A stretch of DNA of 6,855 nt from Chitinophagaceae bacterium (lineage in GTDB: Bacteria; Bacteroidota; Bacteroidia; Chitinophagales; Chitinophagaceae): contig JAJTCI010000133.1 of assembly GCA_021323155.1 (NCBI GenBank), positions 1-6,855 of the forward strand, written 5' to 3'. Positions 1 to 6,221 of the stretch are shown here, piece after piece (the first letter of the stretch is position 1; every line of letters starts with the position of its first letter). A program made the translations under genes and the position numbers. The notes beneath the pieces were generated by a model. The model ran no database searches, was not told the DNA's origin, and was given only the letters and a program-made list of their open reading frames with translations.

Positions 1-2
1 AA

Positions 3-86
3 CTGGGAGAAAGCGAAAATTTTAAACCGCACCCCGGCAAAAACGATAAAAGCTTTTTCGACCGGGTGAAAGAAGCCTTCAGTTGA
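3..86 (+). CDS. dnaJ: 3' end of a gene, probably dnaJ (C-terminal tail of the Hsp40 co-chaperone), partial
   Basis: Frame 3 is open from the left edge and ends in TGA at 84-86, giving 27 visible residues that finish DKSFFDRVKEAFS. What is seen is a charged, Lys/Pro-rich linker followed by a short amphipathic helix. From memory, E. coli DnaJ ends with a similar SKSFFDGVKKFF segment, and Bacteroidota DnaJ proteins often carry an NF-x-P stretch just before it; here the linker has NFKPHPGK. If correct, the full protein would be the J-domain, zinc-finger co-chaperone that stimulates DnaK ATPase in the cytoplasm, and all its diagnostic domains lie outside the window. The identification therefore rests on the tail alone. 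That this frame is coding is better supported, because a clear rho-independent terminator follows 23 bases after the stop on the same strand. Frame 1 also stays open to a stop at 67-69, but its translation looks less protein-like. Confidence 0.55.
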   Translation: MGESENFKPHPGKNDKSFFDRVKEAFS

Positions 87-109
87 TCGGTTGCAGTAAT
101 GATATTAGC

Positions 110-140
110 AAGGTTGGTGATGAAACACCAGCCTTTTTTT
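110..140 (+). terminator. Rho-independent terminator after the upstream (dnaJ-like) gene
   Basis: AAGGTTGGTG (110-119) pairs with CACCAGCCTT (126-135) over ten base pairs, one of them a G-U wobble (T114 with G131), around a six-base loop ATGAAA. The stem runs directly into T134-T140. This is a textbook intrinsic terminator oriented for plus-strand transcription. It separates the upstream transcript from the yitT-like gene, which then needs its own promoter. Read on the minus strand there is no T-tract after the stem, so it should work in one direction only. Confidence 0.88.
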
Positions 141-159
141 ATCCCTGGCCAGGTCGGTT

Positions 160-195
160 TTTGAATACATCTCCGTCTTCAATTTGTTATCTTAG
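160..195 (+). promoter_or_regulatory. Candidate Bacteroidota-type promoter for the yitT-like gene
   Basis: TATCTTAG at 188-195 matches the Bacteroidota -7 consensus TAnnTTTG at all but one fixed position. A TTTG at 160-163 could be the -33 element, although the 24-base spacing is slightly longer than the usual range of about 19-23. The -7 box lies only five bases before the ATG at 201, so transcription would begin at or next to the start codon, implying a leaderless or nearly leaderless mRNA. The gene follows a strong terminator, so some promoter is needed in this gap. A ten-base perfect palindrome, CCTGGCCAGG (144-153), sits between terminator and promoter and may be chance. Confidence 0.5.
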
Positions 196-200
196 CGACA

Positions 201-1163
201 ATGAATCCTTTCAACAAGTTATTGAGGGACCAGGCACTAAAAAGCGGGCACCAGGTAGGGCAGCTCTCGTCGTACCGAGCCGCCAAGCAACTGCGCAAGG
301 TACGCAGGACGGTCGTGCGTACCGTAAAGGATTTCCTGCTGATCCTGCTCGGCATTTTGTCGGCTGGTTTAGGCGTGAAGGGATTTCTCCTGCCCAACGG
401 CTTCATTGACGGTGGCTGCACCGGTATTTCCATGTTGATCAATTTCCAAACCGGTTGGCCACTCCCGGTCATACTCGTACTGGTCAACACGCCTTTCCTT
501 TTGCTGGGATTAAGAACGCTTGGAAAAAAATTCTTCGTCCGTGGCATCATAGCCATAATCGGGTTCGCCATTTGCGTCGCGCTGATGCCGCACCTGGAGA
601 TAACGAAAGAGACCTTATTGGTATCGGTGTTCGGTGGTTTTTTCCTCGGGTTGGGTATCGGGCTTGCGGTGCGCGGCGGCGCGGTACTGGATGGAACGGA
701 AGTGATGGCCATTTATTTCAGCCGTAAATCCAGCCTCACGATCGGCGATGTGATACTTGTATTTAATGTACTGGTGTTCTCCGTAGCGGCATACGTATTG
801 GGGATCGACGTTGCGCTGTACTCGATCCTCACTTATCTCGCCGCATCGAAAACAGTCGACTTCGTGATCGAGGGTATCGAGGAATATACCGGGGTTACCA
901 TCATTTCGGTGCATCACGAAGAGATCGTGGACATGATCATGAACAAACTGGGCCGCGGCCTTACCGTATACAAAGGCGAGAAAGGTTTTGGCAAAGGCGG
1001 CATGCGCAAACATGATATCGATATCATCTTTACCGTCATCACACGACTCGAGATATCTACCCTGAACGCGGAGATTGAAAAGATAGACCCCAATGCTTTC
1101 GTGGTGATGGGTAGTATCAAAGACACGCGCGGTGGAATGATCAAAAAGCGTCCCTTGCACTAA
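201..1163 (+). CDS. YitT family membrane protein (DUF161 membrane domain plus C-terminal DUF2179)
   Basis: This 320-residue protein has a basic N-terminal tail (about 1-40), then hydrophobic helices at roughly 44-64, 88-105, 109-130, 139-160, 181-201 and 205-214, with the conserved LLPNGFIDGG-TGIS stretch near 63-77 and a glycine-rich GGAVLDGTEV segment at 159-168. A soluble domain of about 90 residues follows (about 229-313), containing HEEIVDMI, KGEKGF-KGG and the closing MGSIKDTRGG. This is the usual order for the YitT family: an inner-membrane domain followed by a small cytoplasmic DUF2179 domain. Length is normal for the version with an N-terminal extension. No transported substrate is firmly established for the family, so only a membrane or transport role is suggested. 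The ATG at 201 directly follows a promoter-like element and has no Shine-Dalgarno sequence. The stop interleaves with that of the convergent hpt gene. Confidence 0.93.
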   Translation: MNPFNKLLRDQALKSGHQVGQLSSYRAAKQLRKVRRTVVRTVKDFLLILLGILSAGLGVKGFLLPNGFIDGGCTGISMLINFQTGWPLPVILVLVNTPFLLLGLRTLGKKFFVRGIIAIIGFAICVALMPHLEITKETLLVSVFGGFFLGLGIGLAVRGGAVLDGTEVMAIYFSRKSSLTIGDVILVFNVLVFSVAAYVLGIDVALYSILTYLAASKTVDFVIEGIEEYTGVTIISVHHEEIVDMIMNKLGRGLTVYKGEKGFGKGGMRKHDIDIIFTVITRLEISTLNAEIEKIDPNAFVVMGSIKDTRGGMIKKRPLH

Positions 1164-1699
1164 ACGTCGTGCAGCTGGTAGATCTCCCGTATGTTCCTTC
1201 CCAGGCCATCATAATCCAGCCCATAGCCCAAAACAAACTTGTTGGGAATAGAGAAACAGCAATAATCGATCGGGAATTTGTAAACGGTAGCCTCGGGTTT
1301 GTGTAATAACACGGCGATCTTTACTGAAGCGGGTTGTTGGTTCTGGATCTGTGGCAGGAATTCGTACAGGGTCTTCCCGGTATCGATGATGTCTTCCAGG
1401 ATCACCACGTGGCGGTCCTTGATATCGGTGTCCAGCCCGATAGCCGTTACCACGTGGCCGGTGGACTTCGTTCCCTTGTAAGATGCCAGCTTGATAAAGC
1501 AGATCTCCGCTTCTATTTCCATTTGCTTGAAAAGGTCGGAAGCGAAAATGAACGAACCGTTGAGGATGGCAATAAAGAGTGGTCGCTTTGTCTTATAATC
1601 ATGCGAGAGCTGTTCTGCAAGATCCTTGATCCGGTGCTGGATAGTAGCCTCCGAAATGAAAGGAACAAATTCCTTGTCATGAACTTTCACAACCGACAT
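1160..1699 (-). CDS. hpt: Hypoxanthine phosphoribosyltransferase (purine salvage)
   Basis: The enzyme transfers the phosphoribosyl group of PRPP to hypoxanthine, usually also guanine, giving IMP or GMP in the cytoplasm. The 179-residue length is typical of bacterial Hpt. Visible motifs, in order: the pyrophosphate-binding loop ILNGSF (45-50); the flexible active-site loop ASYKGTKSTG (72-81); the PRPP signature VVILEDIIDTGKTL (98-111) with acidic pair E102-D103 and catalytic-base candidate D106; K134 in LLHKPEA; and the purine-pocket segment IPNKFVLGYGLDYD (151-164), where K154 and D162 match conserved family residues. All expected catalytic elements are present, so it should be active. The ATG at 1699 lies 17 nt after the stop of the GH73-LysM gene with no Shine-Dalgarno match (the upstream bases are C-rich), suggesting co-transcription as the last gene of the cluster. 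In several Bacteroidota hpt is followed by adk and obgE; here it abuts yitT instead. Confidence 0.96.
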   Translation of the reverse strand: MSVVKVHDKEFVPFISEATIQHRIKDLAEQLSHDYKTKRPLFIAILNGSFIFASDLFKQMEIEAEICFIKLASYKGTKSTGHVVTAIGLDTDIKDRHVVILEDIIDTGKTLYEFLPQIQNQQPASVKIAVLLHKPEATVYKFPIDYCCFSIPNKFVLGYGLDYDGLGRNIREIYQLHDV

Positions 1700-1716
1700 A
1701 AGCAGGGGGTTTCAGT

Positions 1717-2841
1717 TTAGTTTTTGGCTTGCGCTTCCACTAATTTAGGCGTTACAGGCGAATTGGCTCTTAAATAAATCTTCTCCCCAGCCAGTGGCTG
1801 CCTTCCTTTCGGGATGCGGTTGAATTCGAGCAGGGCTTCCAGCTGTATGCCTTCTTTCTGCGCGATCACCTGGAGCGTCTCGTTGGCCTGTACGATATGA
1901 AGATCTTTGGCGCCTTTCTTTTGCTTTTTAGCCAGGAATACCAACTGGTCATACCCGAGAATATCGGTGGCGTCTTCCAGCTCATTGAACTCGAGCAGTT
2001 TTTTATAAGAGATGCCGTAGTTATTGGCCACAGCCAGCAGTGATGTTCCTTCTTTTGCAAAGATCACTTTTGTTGAGTTGATCGTGAAAGCGCCGGAGGG
2101 ATAGGCGCCCGCGTTGTAAACCTGTACGGCAGGAATGATCCTGGCCACAGGCTGCTCCTCGATGACTTCGTCCTTTACGCCTTCCTGGGTCACGGTACCG
2201 ATTGCGATAATATTCTCTTCCTCTTTTATAGTATCCGTAACAACGGGCTCAGCATTGGTGGGCACTTCTTTCTTTTCTTCACTCTTCGCGTAAGTAAAGA
2301 TCTCGTTGGTTTTTTCCTTGCTTCTTTCCAGCGCGATAAGCGTATACTGGTGCAGGTCGTATTTCTGGATCAGGTTGATCAGTTGCTGCGCATACGTGGG
2401 GGTGGTTGCGTAACCTGCCTTTTTTAAACCATGTGCCCAGCCTTCATAATCTGTAGGATCCAGCTTGAAGAGAGAAGCGTAGTGTGCACGGCTTTTCAGG
2501 AAATCGGAATGGTCGGAATATGACTGTTCCACCGAGGTATAACTGCGGAAGCATTCGCCTTTTTCATCGTCATCGTGGTAAACCCTTCCACCGGTCCATT
2601 CCGGCTTGCATTTGATGCCGAAGTGATTGTTCGACCTTTTTGCCAGGTCGCTCTCACCGGATCCTGACTCAAGGATGCCTTGCGCAAGCGTAATGGATGC
2701 AGGGACGCCCGTTCGTTGCATCTCTTTTATGGCGATCTCTTTATGGTTGTTTACGTATTCCGCCACTTTGGCCGGCTGGCCGAAGGCGGCGATCAAAACA
2801 AAACAAGCTGCAAGTGCAGGCAGGATCTTTTTCAACAGCAT
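1717..2841 (-). CDS. Secreted glucosaminidase-domain (GH73/FlgJ-like) peptidoglycan hydrolase with two LysM repeats
   Basis: The 374-residue protein starts with a signal peptide (KK at 4-5, hydrophobic core about 6-20, likely cleavage around 21-22 before QPAK). Residues about 25-166 form a glucosaminidase domain: LAQGILESGSGES (52-64) contains the expected catalytic glutamate E58, then NNHFGIK (71-77), W82, the FRSY segment (98-101) and the KKAGYAT-PTYAQQL segment (140-154). An acidic, low-complexity linker (about 172-230) follows. Two LysM modules close the protein, about 258-303 (EGTSLLAVANNYGIS) and about 314-357 (ANETLQVIAQKEGIQ), which would bind the glycan backbone. Expected role: cleaving N-acetylglucosaminyl bonds in peptidoglycan, in the periplasm, during growth or separation. 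Which exact bond is cut cannot be seen. The ATG overlaps the O-methyltransferase stop by one base (TAATG), a classic coupling arrangement, and hpt follows after 17 nt. Confidence 0.92.
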   Translation of the reverse strand: MLLKKILPALAACFVLIAAFGQPAKVAEYVNNHKEIAIKEMQRTGVPASITLAQGILESGSGESDLAKRSNNHFGIKCKPEWTGGRVYHDDDEKGECFRSYTSVEQSYSDHSDFLKSRAHYASLFKLDPTDYEGWAHGLKKAGYATTPTYAQQLINLIQKYDLHQYTLIALERSKEKTNEIFTYAKSEEKKEVPTNAEPVVTDTIKEEENIIAIGTVTQEGVKDEVIEEQPVARIIPAVQVYNAGAYPSGAFTINSTKVIFAKEGTSLLAVANNYGISYKKLLEFNELEDATDILGYDQLVFLAKKQKKGAKDLHIVQANETLQVIAQKEGIQLEALLEFNRIPKGRQPLAGEKIYLRANSPVTPKLVEAQAKN

Positions 2842-3482
2842 TACTTTCTTTTTTTAATGAGCATTAACCCGTCGCGCATTGTCAGCAGCACCTGCTCGGT
2901 CCTTGTATCGTTGGCTACATGTTGATTGAATGCATGTATCGCCTCGGCATTCTTGCCTGTTACCGTTTCTGCGAGTACCTGTCCATGGAACAGTACGTTA
3001 TCTGCAATAATAATTCCATTCTCGCTTAAACGGGGCAGCACCAGCTCGTAATAATCGAGGTAGCCGGTCTTGTCGGCATCAATGAACACCAGGTCCCACT
3101 GGTACGCCAGCGTGGGAATGATGTCCGCCGCATTGCCTCGATGCAAAAATATCCGATCCGCGGCACTTGAAATCTTAAAATTCCCTTCAGCAACGTCCGC
3201 GTCGGCATCCCTTAACTCGATGGTATGCAATGCGCCATCTGGTCTTAACCCCTCCGAAAGGCATAAGGCGCTGTAACCGGTAAATGTGCCGATCTCCAGT
3301 ATATAACGCGGCTGCATGATCGTACTGATGAACGACAGGAACTGTCCCTGCACGTTGCTGCTCAGCATATGCGCATGCGGGTGATCTTTGAGCGTGGATT
3401 CATAAATGCGCGTCAGTAACGCGTCCTGTGGCGAAGTGAACCGCTCCGCGTACTGTTCCGCAAGATCATCGACCAGTTGCAA
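2841..3482 (-). CDS. Class I SAM-dependent O-methyltransferase (CCoAOMT/COMT-like, family 3), TTG start
   Basis: This 213-residue protein should transfer the methyl group of S-adenosylmethionine to a hydroxyl, catechol-like in the better-known relatives; the actual substrate is unknown. Visible motifs: SAM motif I LEIGTFTGYS (62-71); E89 in HTIEL, expected to hold the SAM ribose; FIDADK (133-138) with D135, and ADN (160-162) with D161 and N162, which bind the divalent metal in this family; and a closing MRDGLMLIKK (202-211). Length and motifs are complete. The start is notable. The frame is open only from a stop at about 3507-3509, no ATG or GTG occurs upstream, and the next Met is residue 39, past the conserved N-terminal AEQYAERFTSP region. 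TTG at 3482 gives the expected N-terminus. It lies within the symporter's last codons (17-nt overlap), so translation is probably coupled. The stop overlaps the next gene's ATG. Confidence 0.9.
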   Translation of the reverse strand: MQLVDDLAEQYAERFTSPQDALLTRIYESTLKDHPHAHMLSSNVQGQFLSFISTIMQPRYILEIGTFTGYSALCLSEGLRPDGALHTIELRDADADVAEGNFKISSAADRIFLHRGNAADIIPTLAYQWDLVFIDADKTGYLDYYELVLPRLSENGIIIADNVLFHGQVLAETVTGKNAEAIHAFNQHVANDTRTEQVLLTMRDGLMLIKKRK

Positions 3483-4995
3483 CCGCTTCTCGTTTTGAAG
3501 GTTTGGAAATTAAATACAGGCCGGTAAAGGTTAAAAGTCCATTAATCAGGATCAGTTCATTGCCGATCTTGTAGCCGCCGAAAATGGAATTGGACAATTC
3601 GTTCAGCCCAAGGCTCTGGATATGGAGTTTCGCTTCATACCAGGCCGGGTTGCTCAGCATATCCAGGAAAGCGGCCAGCACCGGCGCGATGATACACACG
3701 GGCCAGATCATTTCTGAACGGATCGAGCGCTTTGTCAGGATGCCGAAAGCGAAGAGACCAAGCAATGGACCATACGTGATGCCCGCGAATTTCAGGATGA
3801 AATCGATGATCAGCTTATCATTGATCGCTTTAAACACCAGTACCATCAGGAAGAAGATCACCGCGAAAGTGAAATGCACCTTAAGCCTTGTGCGTTTCTT
3901 TTCTTTTTCGGTGGCCTCCCGGTTTTTGATATTGAGGATATCGATACAGTAACAGGAGGTAAGCGAAGTAATGGCGCCGTCAACACTTGGGAACAATGCC
4001 GATATCAGCGCGATGATGAATATGATGCCGATGGTTCCGCTGAACGTATCATTCAGTGCGATGGTCGGAAACAGGTCATCTGGTGGTACTTTGATGCCAT
4101 TCGTATCCGCGTAGAGATAGAGTACGCCACCCAGCACCAGGAACAGGAAATTCACTACCATCAGCACCGCGGTGAACGTCATCATGTTCTTCTGTGAATC
4201 CTTGAGCGTCTTCACCGAAATGTTCTTCTGCATCATCTCCTGGTCAAGCCCTGTCATCGCGATCGCGATGAACATACCGCCTACAATATGTTTCCATACG
4301 TACGACGGAGCGTTGACATCCCAGTTGAATAATTTCGTGTATCCTTTATCTGACATCATATTCCAGACGCCGCCAAAATCAGTATTCAACGCCTGCGTGA
4401 TGACGACGATGCATACCACCAGTCCTACGAGCATGCCGGTGGTTTGAAGCGTATCCGTGTAGATGATCGTCTTAACGCCTCCTTCGAATGTGTACAGTAG
4501 GATGAGTACGAGGATCACCAGGGCGGTGGCCTCGAATGGTATATTGAGCTTGTTAAATATGAAGATCTGCAGCACACTGATCACAAGGTAGAGTCGCGCG
4601 GTGGCTCCGACAGTACGTGACAGGATAAAAAAGAATGCGCCCGCCTTATGCGCGTTCACACCGAACCGCCTTTCCAGGTAGGTGTAAATACTGGTAAGGT
4701 TCATCCGGTAGTACAACGGCAGTAACACGAACGCGATCACCATGTAACCGATCAGGTAGCCCAGCACCACCTGGTAATAAAAAAAACTGCTGGAACCTAC
4801 GCTGCCCGGCACGCTCACGAATGTTACACCACTCAGCGACGTTCCGATCATGCCGAACGCCACCAGCATCCAGTTGCTCTTCTTGTTCCCGATAAAAAAC
4901 GAGTCATTGTTCGAATTGCGGCTGGTAAACCAGGCTACCACCAGCAACAGTACAAAATAACCGATGACAAAAGTGAAGAGGAGAGTAGGCGACAT
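3466..4995 (-). CDS. Sodium:solute symporter (SSS family, TC 2.A.21), inner membrane
   Basis: With the ATG at 4995 the protein has 509 residues and about 13 hydrophobic helices, the normal layout of SSS-family Na+-coupled uptake carriers. Seen: an N-terminal helix leading into SRNSNNDSFFIGNKKSNW (25-42); the FGMIGTSLSGVTFVSVPG helix (47-64), which matches the broken first core helix; EGGVKTIIYTDTLQ (171-184), close to the SSS signature; GLDQEMMQ (249-256); and SALFPSVDGAITSLTS (332-347), the helix that normally supplies Na+-site hydroxyl residues, with S343, T342 and S347 candidates. A charged loop KNREATEKEKKRTR (about 357-370) separates later helices. The substrate cannot be read from sequence; sugars, sialic acid, amino acids and carboxylates are all known for the family. 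A GTG at 5022 extends the frame by nine residues, but a promoter-like box touches it and homologues as I recall them start at MSPT, so I prefer 4995. It heads the four-gene minus-strand cluster. Confidence 0.92.
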   Translation of the reverse strand: MSPTLLFTFVIGYFVLLLVVAWFTSRNSNNDSFFIGNKKSNWMLVAFGMIGTSLSGVTFVSVPGSVGSSSFFYYQVVLGYLIGYMVIAFVLLPLYYRMNLTSIYTYLERRFGVNAHKAGAFFFILSRTVGATARLYLVISVLQIFIFNKLNIPFEATALVILVLILLYTFEGGVKTIIYTDTLQTTGMLVGLVVCIVVITQALNTDFGGVWNMMSDKGYTKLFNWDVNAPSYVWKHIVGGMFIAIAMTGLDQEMMQKNISVKTLKDSQKNMMTFTAVLMVVNFLFLVLGGVLYLYADTNGIKVPPDDLFPTIALNDTFSGTIGIIFIIALISALFPSVDGAITSLTSCYCIDILNIKNREATEKEKKRTRLKVHFTFAVIFFLMVLVFKAINDKLIIDFILKFAGITYGPLLGLFAFGILTKRSIRSEMIWPVCIIAPVLAAFLDMLSNPAWYEAKLHIQSLGLNELSNSIFGGYKIGNELILINGLLTFTGLYLISKPSKREAVATGR

Positions 4996-5022
4996 GCAAT
5001 CGGGATTGGTGAATAATAACAC

Positions 5023-5030
5023 GAAAAGTA
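5023..5030 (-). promoter_or_regulatory. Weak candidate -7 element for the symporter-led operon
   Basis: On the minus strand these bases read TACTTTTC, one mismatch from TAnnTTTG. Transcription would begin near 5016-5018, inside the nine-codon GTG extension of the symporter frame and about 20 bases before the ATG at 4995. That supports the ATG start. I see no TTTG-like -33 element at a proper distance, so this is only suggestive. Confidence 0.25.
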
Positions 5031-5046
5031 GTAAAAAATATTGAGC

Positions 5047-5054
5047 TAATATTG
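5047..5054 (+). promoter_or_regulatory. Weak candidate -7 element for the LOG-family gene
   Basis: TAATATTG has one mismatch to TAnnTTTG and sits 16 bases before the ATG at 5071. The surrounding space is AT-rich and only 75 bases separate the two divergent start codons, so both promoters must lie here or reach into the genes. No convincing -33 partner is visible. Confidence 0.25.
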
Positions 5055-5070
5055 TCTGAGAATGTAATGT

Positions 5071-5628
5071 ATGATTTGTAACGCGATGGCCGTATTCTGT
5101 GGATCACGCCCCGGTGCGAACGAAATGTATGTACAACATGCGAAAGAACTTGGTGCATTGATGGCGGCGAACAAAGTGGCCCTCGTGTATGGCGGCGGTA
5201 GCAAAGGATTAATGGGCGCGGTGGCGGACGCCGTCATGGATAGTGGAGGTAAAGTGATCGGGGTGATACCCGAGGTGCTTGTCCAATGGGAGGCGCAGCA
5301 CCATGGGCTGACGCAGCTTCACGTGGTGCCCGATATGCACGCGCGCAAAAAGATGATGTACGAACTCTGCGACGCGGCTATCATACTACCGGGTGGTTAT
5401 GGAACACTCGATGAATTGTTCGAGCTGCTCACCTGGAATACCCTGCAGATCCACAGCAAAAAAATAATCCTGCTGAATACAGCAGGATTCTATGAACATC
5501 TTTTTAATCACATCCGCCGGATGACCACCGAGGAGTTTCTCTATGAAGACTGGCAGGAACGCATCATCGTAGTGGATGAGCCCGCCGCTATTTTTTCTTT
5601 CCAAGATAAAATCCCACACCGGTCCTGA
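5071..5628 (+). CDS. LOG family protein (TIGR00730; cytokinin riboside 5'-monophosphate phosphoribohydrolase-like)
   Basis: The 185-residue protein is a complete Rossmann-type LOG protein. It shows the N-terminal strand AVFCGSRPG (7-15), the nucleotide-loop VYGGGSKGLMG (39-49), a conserved arginine R82 in the ARKKMMYE helix (81-88), and the family signature PGGYGTLDE (97-105), in which E105 is the expected catalytic glutamate. Characterised relatives hydrolyse nucleoside 5'-monophosphates to a free base and ribose 5-phosphate; plant and some bacterial members release cytokinins. For most bacteria the physiological substrate is uncertain, and these proteins were long misannotated as lysine decarboxylases. 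The ATG at 5071 gives MICNAMAVFCGS; the ATG at 5086 is a possible alternative, while two earlier ATGs (5062, 5067) run into stops. It diverges from the symporter operon. Its last 13 residues are encoded opposite the end of the barrel-protein gene, just after the usual family core ends. Confidence 0.93.
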   Translation: MICNAMAVFCGSRPGANEMYVQHAKELGALMAANKVALVYGGGSKGLMGAVADAVMDSGGKVIGVIPEVLVQWEAQHHGLTQLHVVPDMHARKKMMYELCDAAIILPGGYGTLDELFELLTWNTLQIHSKKIILLNTAGFYEHLFNHIRRMTTEEFLYEDWQERIIVVDEPAAIFSFQDKIPHRS

Positions 5629-6187
5629 ATACCGGTTGCGCGTGGTTGTACTGGTCGCGGTAGGGTGAATTGATATTCTTTCCCAGGTCGATCATCACGG
5701 TGAAATAAGACATCTGCCTGCCCACCTCGCGGCTGCCATAACCGATACCGATAAGGTAACTCGGTGCTTTATACGTCGCTTTGGTTCGCTGGTTATTCAC
5801 CGTTTCGATGGTGGTCACATCTATCCAGTTGTACTCGGGCTGGAAAGCGATGTGAAGGAAGTCGATCGGCCAGATACGTACGAATGCACCCGCGCCATAG
5901 TTGAATGAACGGTATTTCGCCCACACATAACCGGAAAAGTCTTCGATCTTCTGTGTCTGGTAATTCAGGTTGAACGCGATACCCGCGTCCAGCCAGTTGG
6001 TGATGCTATAACCTACTTCAGGCATTATGCCCACTGTGAAGCTGCGGCTGCCACCGCCCAGGTTCAATCCCCCGCCGATGAACAGACGTTCTTTTTTGAA
6101 ACCGCCTTCTTTTTCTTCGGTTTCCTCCTGCGCCACAGCGCCGGTCATAAGGAATAACAATCCCGTAAATACTAATAGCTTTTTCAT
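5588..6187 (-). CDS. Putative outer-membrane beta-barrel protein of unknown function
   Basis: I do not recognise a named family. The 199-residue protein opens with a clear signal peptide (KK at 2-3, hydrophobic core 4-16, cleavage likely after AVA at 17-19), then a short acidic stretch EETEEKEGG. The mature part alternates polar and hydrophobic or aromatic residues in strand-length runs separated by short turns: LFIGGGLNLGG, SFTVGIMPEVGYSI, LDAGIAFNLNYQ, NYGAGAFVRIWP, HIAFQPEYNWI, PSYLIGIGYGS, YFTVMIDLG and the terminal FRTGVGFYLG. About eight such strands fit a small eight-stranded barrel. The end KKK after the last strand differs from the common terminal aromatic. It lies 35 nt downstream of the FAD-oxidase gene with no visible promoter, so is probably co-transcribed with it. 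Its last 13 codons overlap the convergent LOG gene by 41 nt. A periplasmic or surface-exposed structural role is the most that can be said. Confidence 0.8.
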   Translation of the reverse strand: MKKLLVFTGLLFLMTGAVAQEETEEKEGGFKKERLFIGGGLNLGGGSRSFTVGIMPEVGYSITNWLDAGIAFNLNYQTQKIEDFSGYVWAKYRSFNYGAGAFVRIWPIDFLHIAFQPEYNWIDVTTIETVNNQRTKATYKAPSYLIGIGYGSREVGRQMSYFTVMIDLGKNINSPYRDQYNHAQPVFRTGVGFYLGKKK

Positions 6188-6194
6188 ATCGCCT

Positions 6195-6221
6195 GGTTTA
6201 ATGGTCTTATTCGGTTTAATG
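6195..6221. repeat. Two direct copies of a 9-bp sequence between the oxidase and barrel-protein genes
   Basis: GGTTTAATG occurs at 6195-6203 and again at 6213-6221, starting 18 bp apart, within a 35-bp intergenic space. On the transcribed (minus) strand the units read CATTAAACC. They end just before the barrel-protein start. They could be a binding site for a regulator or RNA-binding protein, or a chance duplication; nothing else in the gap looks like a promoter or terminator. Confidence 0.6.

Noticed and set aside
179..712. Long minus-strand open frame (177 codons) opposite the yitT-like gene
   Set aside because: Its translation is rich in Pro, Ser, Thr and Arg without recognisable motifs, it lies entirely antisense to a well-supported membrane protein gene, and it runs through the promoter region. 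It is a shadow frame.
1012..1027. 16-bp perfect palindrome ATGATATCGATATCAT
   Set aside because: It lies in the conserved DUF2179 part of the yitT-like gene and encodes His-Asp-Ile-Asp-Ile-Ile; alternating Asp and Ile codons readily create such a palindrome.
615..1160. Minus-strand open frame (181 codons) next to hpt
   Set aside because: It is antisense to the yitT-like gene, has an unnatural His/Asp-rich composition and no motif. It looks as if it could continue the hpt operon, but nothing supports it.
4996..5022. GTG start at 5022 for the symporter
   Set aside because: It adds only nine residues, sits directly against the promoter-like box so it might not be transcribed, and an ATG at 4995 gives the usual N-terminus.
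4904..5158. Minus-strand frame spanning the divergent promoter region
   Set aside because: It overlaps the start of the symporter in another frame and the start of the LOG gene on the other strand, and its His/Ser/Arg-rich translation resembles no protein I know.
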